Shown here one piece after another: positions 21,491 through 27,590 of a DNA stretch of 27,590 bases. Numbering within the stretch: position 1 is the stretch's first letter; each line of letters opens with the position of its first letter. The notes below the pieces were generated by a model. It saw nothing but the letters and a program-made list of their open reading frames with translations. It was not told the origin of the DNA and did not search any database. The position numbers and the translations under genes were made by a program. The DNA comes from Oehlia diaphana (taxonomy: Eukaryota; Glomeromycota; Glomeromycetes; Glomerales; Glomeraceae). The stretch is from contig QZLH01001568.1 in assembly GCA_003833135.1 (NCBI GenBank), positions 1-27,590 of the forward strand, in the 5' to 3' direction.

Positions 21491-23893
21491 ATGTCTTATG
21501 TCAATAATCAATCAGTTAATGCCGCAATAAATAAAACATACGCTTTAACAAATTATAAAGTTCACAACGATATGCATAAACAACATGAATTTCAAATAAA
21601 AATAATTTCTGATGATAAAACACTTAAAAAAAATGAAAAAGCTGAAGCAATAAGAATGCTAACTAAGACTTATGACAAGGGAAAGATTGTTTATAATGAA
21701 GGAACAAAAAGAATATGTGAAAATTGTATACAAGAATGTTTAGCTACATTATATTGTGAACATTGTGTTCGAAATTATTTAAAATCTAATTTTTCAAATT
21801 GGACTTCTGGAAATAATGTTATTGATAAGTTAATACAAGAATGTCAAATGAAAATAATTGCGCCAGATAGTATAGCAGAATGGATTTCATATAATAAATT
21901 TCAAAATATTAAATATTTAACAAAGGGTGGATTTTCAGAAATTTATACAGCAGAGTGGATTGATGGAGCATATAGTGAATGGGATTCTAATGAAAAAAAA
22001 TTAAAAAGATTTGGAGAAACTGGAATAGTACAAACAGTAATACTTAAAATTTAGAAAATGTTGAAAGTGCAAATCAAAGTTGGTTTGAAGAGGTTCGTAA
22101 TTTAATAAATTTAATAAGTTAATTATTTAAATATTTTTTAAATTTTTAAACATAATTTTTATAGGCTAAATCACATTTAACTATAAGCAATAAATGGGCA
22201 GATATTGTCCAATGTTTTGGTTTAACACAAAATCTATTAAATGGAAATTATATGCTAGTAATGAATAAAATGGATATAGATTTAAGAAAATATTTAGAAC
22301 AACATCATAATCAACTTGCATGGAAAGAAAAAATTCAAATTGTTATTTTTATAATTTTAGCACTTTCTAGAATTCATAGAGAGAATGCAATTCATAGAGA
22401 TTTGCATTCTGGAAATATATTATATAAAAAGGATGAAAGATTTTATATTAGTGACCTTGGATTTTGTGGACCTGCAGATAAGCCATTAAAAAGTATATAT
22501 GGAAATCTTCCTTATATAGCACCTGAGGTTATTATTGGAAAAGAACATACTTTTAAATCTGATATTTATAGTATTGCAATGCTTATGTGGGAAATTTCAT
22601 CTGGACAACCACCATTCATTAATTATGAACATGATTATTATCTTGCTATGAATATTGTTAATGGCATAAGACCTAAAATTGTACCAGATACTCCTTTAGA
22701 ATATAAAAATTTAATGAAACAATGTTGGGATGCTGACCCATTAAAAAGACCTGATATTGATACACTTTTGACAAAATTAAGTGAAATTAATTTGATTTAT
22801 GAACCAAATGAATTATCAACCCAACTAGAAAAAAATAGTAGATTGGACATAAGTAACTTAAAAAATTACACTGATAGTAGCAGACTATTTACAAGTAAAA
22901 TACATCAATTTGAGAATCTTTCTGAACCAAGAAATGCAACGGAAGGTAATATTTATTATTATATTATTTATTAATTAATTATTTAATGTACATTATTTAT
23001 AATTAATAGTATTAAATATAAATAACAATAGAGGAACAAGAAGGTACTACAATTTAGATAAGTTTTTATTTTGAATTTATTTATTTATTTATAAGGATTA
23101 ATGATAAATTATTTTTGATTCTTTTAAGCATTTCACAGTAAACTATATGACTTTAATATTCCTGATAATAGTAAGTATTATAATATTTTATTAAATATAC
23201 TAATGATACAATATTTAATTGATCAATTTTGCTTTAGTTAGTGATTTTGATAAACCAAATAATCAAGAAATTAGTACTTCGAAGATTAATAGTATTTTTC
23301 AAGGTATTTGATTTATTTTCTCCCTATGAAAAATACTTAAAATGTACTTAAAATATACAGATTTTTAAAATATACTTAATATACTTGAATTATACTTAAA
23401 ATTGCAATTAAGTGTATTTTAAAATTTTTATATTTTAAAGTAAATTTTTTTCATAGGGTCTATAGTAAATAAATACTTAATTAAATTTAATTTACTTAGT
23501 AGTTAAAAGTGAAAGATTTAAAAAGGATGGTAAGTAAATAATTGAATATTTTAATTTAAACTGTATAATATTAAGCATAATTTTTTAGATGTTCAAAATG
23601 ACTATAAAGAAGAAATAATGCAAAAGCAAATAAGGAGAGACCATGTTAATTTTGATGGTATGTAAAATAATTATTTAAATTTTTATAGTAAAATTTAAGT
23701 TATATTAAATTTTAATGTATTTATAGATGAAAATGAAATACACAATGATCCAAATCTTCATCCGGAAGAACAGGATGAATTGGAACTTCCAGATAGTAAA
23801 ATTTTTTTTTTTAATAATGTTGAAAATTTTATCTGCCTTTTAACTTTAATTAATAATTTTTATTGTTACAATTATTTTTTTTTAGATATTTAG
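21491..23893 (+). CDS. Protein kinase, Rhizophagus-expanded TKL-like family, nine exons, one frameshift
   Basis: Predicted cytosolic signalling kinase. Exons: 21491-22092, 22165-22945, 23032-23043, 23129-23170, 23238-23303, 23500-23529, 23589-23657, 23727-23795, 23886-23893. An N-terminal zinc-binding-like segment has Cys76, 79, 89 and 92. The kinase fold follows: glycine loop KGGFSEI at 145-151, beta-3 VILK (Lys186), then, in frame-corrected numbering, HRDLHSGN (Asp280, Asn285), DLG for DFG (Asp298), APE at 320-322, and SDIYSIAMLMWEISSGQPPF. The tail (EPRNATE.., AFHSKLYDFNIPDN, HNDPNLHPEEQDELELPD) matches what I know of this family. One base is missing at about 22046-22049, giving TAG at 22052; with it the product would be 559 aa, otherwise only 187. 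It is either a very young pseudogene or an assembly error. The first ATG agrees with family N-termini (MS..NAAINKTYALTNY). Confidence 0.88.
23322..23458. mobile_element. Inverted-repeat insertion (MITE-like) inside kinase intron 5
   Basis: Intron 5 (23304-23499, 196 nt) is more than twice the length of the others (59-90 nt). The excess is a 137-bp element ending in CCCTATGAAAAA and its complement TTTTTCATAGGG, with A/T-rich symmetric interior (TACTTAAAAT-type repeats, TTTTAAAGTA). TCT flanks both ends and could be a target duplication. Removing element and one TCT leaves about 56 nt, a normal intron size here. Confidence 0.65.
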
Positions 23894-23990
23894 AATGAAT
23901 CATCAAAGTTATTTAAACACTAAGATTAGAGTAGTAATATGAAATATATTTTAATATTCTTAGTTTGTAATTTAAATAACTTTAACTTAT

Positions 23991-23996
23991 AATAAA
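23991..23996 (+). promoter_or_regulatory. Candidate poly(A) signal of the kinase gene
   Basis: AATAAA about 98 nt after the predicted stop at 23891-23893. Reasonable position, but the hexamer is common by chance in such AT-rich DNA. Confidence 0.4.
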
Positions 23997-24038
23997 TTAT
24001 TATTGATATAGTACAACATGGGATAATTGGCGTCTGAT

Positions 24039-24054
24039 CAGATGCTAATAATCT
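24039..24054. repeat. Short near-palindrome
   Basis: GCGTCTGATCAGATGC is symmetric except for one base pair. It begins a run of repeat-like, less AT-rich DNA downstream of the kinase. Confidence 0.5.
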
Positions 24055-24165
24055 TCTTATTAGTGAGCTCTAATAAGATGGCAGTTGGAAGGGCCAGAAA
24101 TTTATGGCAATCAAAAGTCCACCATACTTTACAGCAGGTAGTAGCTTTATAGATGTGACATCCGC

Positions 24166-24297
24166 ATAATGCGCATAATGTAATTCTGGCCAAAATTGTA
24201 ATTTCAGTAAAAATTATGACTTAATTTCGGCTAGAAATAGTAATCAGCATTATGCGCATTATAAACTGAAATTTTTAAAATTTCCCATTTCTAGCCG
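24166..24297. repeat. Two interleaved inverted repeats
   Basis: Arm A, ATAATGCGCATAATG at 24166-24180, pairs with its exact complement at 24248-24262. Arm B, CGGCTAGAAAT at 24228-24238, pairs with 24287-24297. The order A-B-A'-B' is crossed, not nested. Probably fragment of a mobile repeat. Confidence 0.75.
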
Positions 24298-24360
24298 CAG
24301 GCTACCCTTGTGCTGATGGTTCAATCTGTTGATTACAGAGTTGACCCGCCGCTTCTTATA

Positions 24361-24690
24361 GCAGGTACAATAGTAAACAATGGGTACCCGTCATACATAG
24401 TAAACAACGGGTATCTGCTAAAGTAAATGGCAGGTACCTGCTACTTTTTTCAGTGGTCCCTAATTTTTTTTGAGGTAATATTATTGACTTATATGGAAAA
24501 ATTATAACTAATTTTGGCCAAATTTTTAAAATTTTTCCATATTTGACAAATGAAAACTCAGATAAAAATGCATCAAAATTTAATAATTAGGGGACTTGTT
24601 TTTCCATAACAGGCATTAGTAAATACCTGCTGTAATTAATAGAGGGTACTTGCCGTTTCTTATGACAGGTACTTTCATAACATATAATGT
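24361..24690. repeat. Cluster of GGTACC-centred short repeats
   Basis: Three tandem units at about 24369-24445 share AGTAAACAA(T/C)GGGTA or AGTAAATGGCAGGTA; the third contains the perfect palindrome GCAGGTACCTGC. Related copies occur at about 24609-24680 (CAGGCATTAGTAAATACCTG, GAGGGTACTTGCCG, GACAGGTACTTTC). No gene is visible. Confidence 0.65.
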
Positions 24691-25101
24691 ATACAGTGTC
24701 AACATTAAATGGGATAGGTTACCCTGAAATTGCATGCTAAACCGGCAGAACGGAGGTAACATGCCGTAAAAATAATGTGTACACGACACAGTCGATACAT
24801 TCATTATACCTAGGCGACTCACTAGAAAATTCAAAACCAAAACTTCCAGTTGATTACTGCATACGCTGTATGGTGGCTTTCCATAAAAATTATATCATTT
24901 AATTTCAAGCTTAAAAAGTTTAAACCCCTCCGTCATTATTTTATGTTAGAAAATATATAATTTTGAATACTTATTAATTACTATTACATCATCTCTGGCC
25001 CATCAACATGCAGACTATTAAGATAATCAGATGCAATATCAGCATTAAATAGAATAATATTCAACACTATAAAGTATTTTTATTTATCCCATCGGTATTA
25101 T

Positions 25102-25322
25102 GTATACACCGATGGATTTTTTTGTAAATTATTCCACCGGTATAGAAAAAGTATAAAAAAGTATAAAATCCATCGGTGTATACGCCATACACAATGAGAT
25201 AAACCTGTTATTCCATGGGTATCTAATAAATTCTCCATATACACCGATGCTCCCCTCCCTTCGGGGGGCCCCCAAGGCATCGGCGAATATTTCAGTTATT
25301 CATTGATACCCATGGAATAACA
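25102..25322. repeat. Double fold-back element with GC-rich core
   Basis: First hairpin: GTATACACCGATGGATTT at 25102-25119 against its exact complement at 25166-25183. Second: TGTTATTCCATGGGTATC at 25206-25223 against 25305-25322, also exact, 18 bp each. Inside the second, CCGATGC (25244-25250) pairs with GCATCGG (25277-25283) around CCCCTCCCTTCGGGGGG. TATACACCGATG thus appears three times, once inverted. Looks like a composite foldback/MITE-type element. Confidence 0.8.
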
Positions 25323-27220
25323 AGTATGAATTTCTATATAATGAATATTGAGTGATAGGTATCACTACTATTATCTCAACAAATATTTTTTTTAATATTA
25401 CTGCAATATAAATATTTTTTAAAGATAATATCTTATTCAAATCCTAAGATTAGCAACTTTAGTATCTTTTTGATGATTATTATCAATTTTCCTTGAATTA
25501 TTGAGACATAATTCTAATAAGGTTTCTTAATGATCATAAATATTTACTAGATGTAGCTGAATTTTCAAATGATGGAATTGCGTTTGAACTTGAAAACTTG
25601 CTGAGCGATAGCTAACTTTCCTTAGATAAAGTAATTTTTCAAGATCGATTATACTTATTATACCTTCAGTATCCACCAGACAAGCACTGCACTAACTGCA
25701 GATGATATTTTTTGTCAGACGATAGGACATACTATAAATCGATATTTTATTAAAATAATACTTGGTTTTCTTTATTTTAAAGCATTGTGCTATTGTGCTA
25801 TACTGCCTAACTAAAAAAAAATAACTATATATGACGTCAACTGAATTATATGTAAATAGGTATGTCAGATTTCAACAATTTCTTTAAGAATCAATCAACA
25901 TACTAGAACATTATTTTATAGAAGGAAAGGAAATAAGTATAATGTTTTACTCGACAACAAAAATAATACAATAAATTATGATTATCGAATCCTATTTTAA
26001 TAATATAATACATTTTTAAATTTGTTAATTTAGTTTATGATCAACTCGGGCGTATTACTTTGTAATAAATATTTAAAAATAACTGAGTTTTCGACCAAAA
26101 CGGGCTTTATTTTTGATGAATGTGATTGGATCTGTATATATCGGAAAGTGAATGCATAACAGACAGTATATCATATCCTATGAGTGCTAATCCATATAAA
26201 ACATATACATTTTTTTTATTCAAGTTATTATTTATCGCGTACTGATTTACGTTTTACATATACTTTTATGCATCGATTGTGATGTCACATATTACAAGGT
26301 TTACAAATATTTAAGTAAATTTATAAATTATGTAGTTGTCCAAATATAAATTATAAAAAACATAGAACAAATCCAATGATAATAATAAAACATCCTTTAT
26401 GAAAACAGTACAAATAAGTTCATTAAATAATTTTGTTTAACTAGCAAAATCAACAATCTGCAAAGAAGGTAGAGGAGAGGATCTAAAAGTAAGACTAACA
26501 ACCAAATGGATCGGATATTCGGACTCTATTGGATAAAATCTATCTTATAGCATTTCTTACTGGTTTCCGACTGGGAATAAAGAAAATAAATACAATTAAA
26601 AAAAAATAAAATAATGTAACTTTAAAATCAAAAGTATATGAAATATATGCGTATCGTAATGTACAGTATATCATTTTGAAATAAGTAAATAAATAAAAAA
26701 AATTATCTCAGCCTTATTTATAAACATTACGTCATTTGAATGAACGGATATTGTAATAACTGCGGTGATTAAGCCTCAATATTTCCTAAGAAGGTAACGA
26801 ACAATTATATTGTGGTTGCTAAAATTAGTTACTGTGGAGGCTTATTGATTATTAAAAATGTTAAATCAATTACTACTTTTTTTTTTGACATGTAATTTTT
26901 GACGTTTGGTATTTATACATCGATAAAGGAACTTTATCTTATTTATTAAAAGATGAATTTAATAATAATAGTAGTAGTAGTAATAGAGAATGCAGAACAA
27001 AAAGATCGTGACTAGATATATTAGATAATAATAAAAAGAATAATAAATAACGAATTAGTAGTAAAACTTCATAATAATTAATAAATTTATTTTCGTAAAA
27101 AAAAAAATATTTTTTTTTCTTCACAATTATTTATTTAATTTAATTTATTTATTTGTTATTATTGTTAAGACGATTTCTATTTGTACACTATGTGTTTGAA
27201 CACAATTTCCAAAAAAAGTA
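25323..27220. other. AT-rich spacer
   Basis: No supportable gene on either strand. Contains a small trinucleotide run (AAT then AGT units) at 26961-26986 and many A or T runs. The minus-strand frame at 26939-27124 is low-complexity Leu/Phe/Lys from these runs. Confidence 0.55.
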
Positions 27221-27428
27221 AATTTTTATTTTTATTTTTATTTAACAGTAATAGTTAGCGAACACAAAAATTTATAAACAATACAAAAATGAAAAAGTAA
27301 ATAAAAATTGAACTAAACTATCAGAAGAATCTACTTCGATGGTGGGGCAACTAAAAATGAAACTATTAAAAACATAACCAACTACGCTTAAAAACCATTT
27401 CTTTAATTAACCCACTACCTCCCATACA

Positions 27429-27458
27429 CTAGCCAAAGCTTGGTAAGTTGAAGCCCGC
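27429..27458 (-). CDS. Possible last exon of a neighbouring minus-strand gene
   Basis: On the minus strand a pyrimidine-rich acceptor (TTTACTTTCTTCTGCAG) precedes a 30-nt open piece coding AGFNLPSFG and a TAG. AATAAA motifs follow at about 27225-27245 in minus orientation. The rest of the gene would lie beyond the window edge. Weak: such a short exon cannot be proved from this sequence. Confidence 0.2.
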   Translation of the reverse strand, partial: AGFNLPSFG

Positions 27459-27590
27459 CTGCAGAAGAAAGTAAAATAAACCCAATAAAATTATATGAGT
27501 CTATCACTAAAATCTACGTTGGCGCTACGAAGTAAGATTAGTATAAAATTCAATAATATTTTTACCAAAGTAAATATAATTTCGAATACT

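Noticed and set aside
22037..22054. An 18-nt GT..AG intron that would remove the stop in the kinase
   Set aside because: Too short for a spliceosomal intron; it would also delete the beta-3 lysine and does not restore the downstream frame.
25098..25280. 60-codon minus-strand frame with Gly/Pro-rich start
   Set aside because: It lies wholly within the foldback element and reflects its GC-rich tip.
26939..27124. Leu-rich minus-strand frame
   Set aside because: Produced by the AAT/AGT microsatellite and A/T runs.
1..27590. tRNA, rRNA or other structured RNA genes
   Set aside because: I looked for tRNA-like B-box (GGTTCGAATCC-type) and rRNA sequences by eye and saw none; a covariance-model scan would be decisive.

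Overview
This window is very AT-rich, intron-bearing eukaryotic DNA, most likely from an arbuscular mycorrhizal fungus (Glomeromycotina, Rhizophagus or a close relative). Two things point there: a protein kinase of the lineage-expanded Rhizophagus type (N-terminal CxxC zinc-binding segment, DLG instead of DFG, a characteristic spliced tail), and an RRM-containing eukaryotic RNA-dependent RNA polymerase (RDR). Organism assignment is inference from protein recognition; no marker gene is present.

Layout. 1-953: downstream flank of the RDR gene, homopolymer-rich. 954-5128 (minus strand): one intact RDR gene in three exons, predicted 1330 aa; both splice junctions keep frame and complete conserved motifs. 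5129-9600: its promoter side, AT-rich spacer, one doubtful small ORF, and a broken gene relic near 7325-7795. 9600-16130 (plus strand): a long block of short, mostly unrelated-looking open frames interrupted by stops and frameshifts, with a few good GT-AG introns; I read it as decayed coding DNA of unknown origin. 16130-18660: spacer, then another decayed coding stretch on the minus strand. 18660-21420: spacer with a degenerate ~130-bp tandem repeat (20062-20552) and a pogo/Fot1-like transposon end (20799). 21491-23893 (plus strand): nine-exon kinase gene, complete apart from a single-base frameshift just after the beta-3 lysine; its C-terminal tail is encoded by consecutive small phase-1 exons, one only 12 nt long. 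23894-27590: repeats with strong inverted symmetry (24166-24297, 24361-24690, 25102-25322), AT-rich spacer, and possibly the last exon of a neighbouring minus-strand gene.

The RDR would amplify double-stranded RNA in RNA silencing, the kinase would act in signalling; nothing in the sequence links the two. The rest looks like the repeat-rich, gene-decay compartment common in these fungal genomes.
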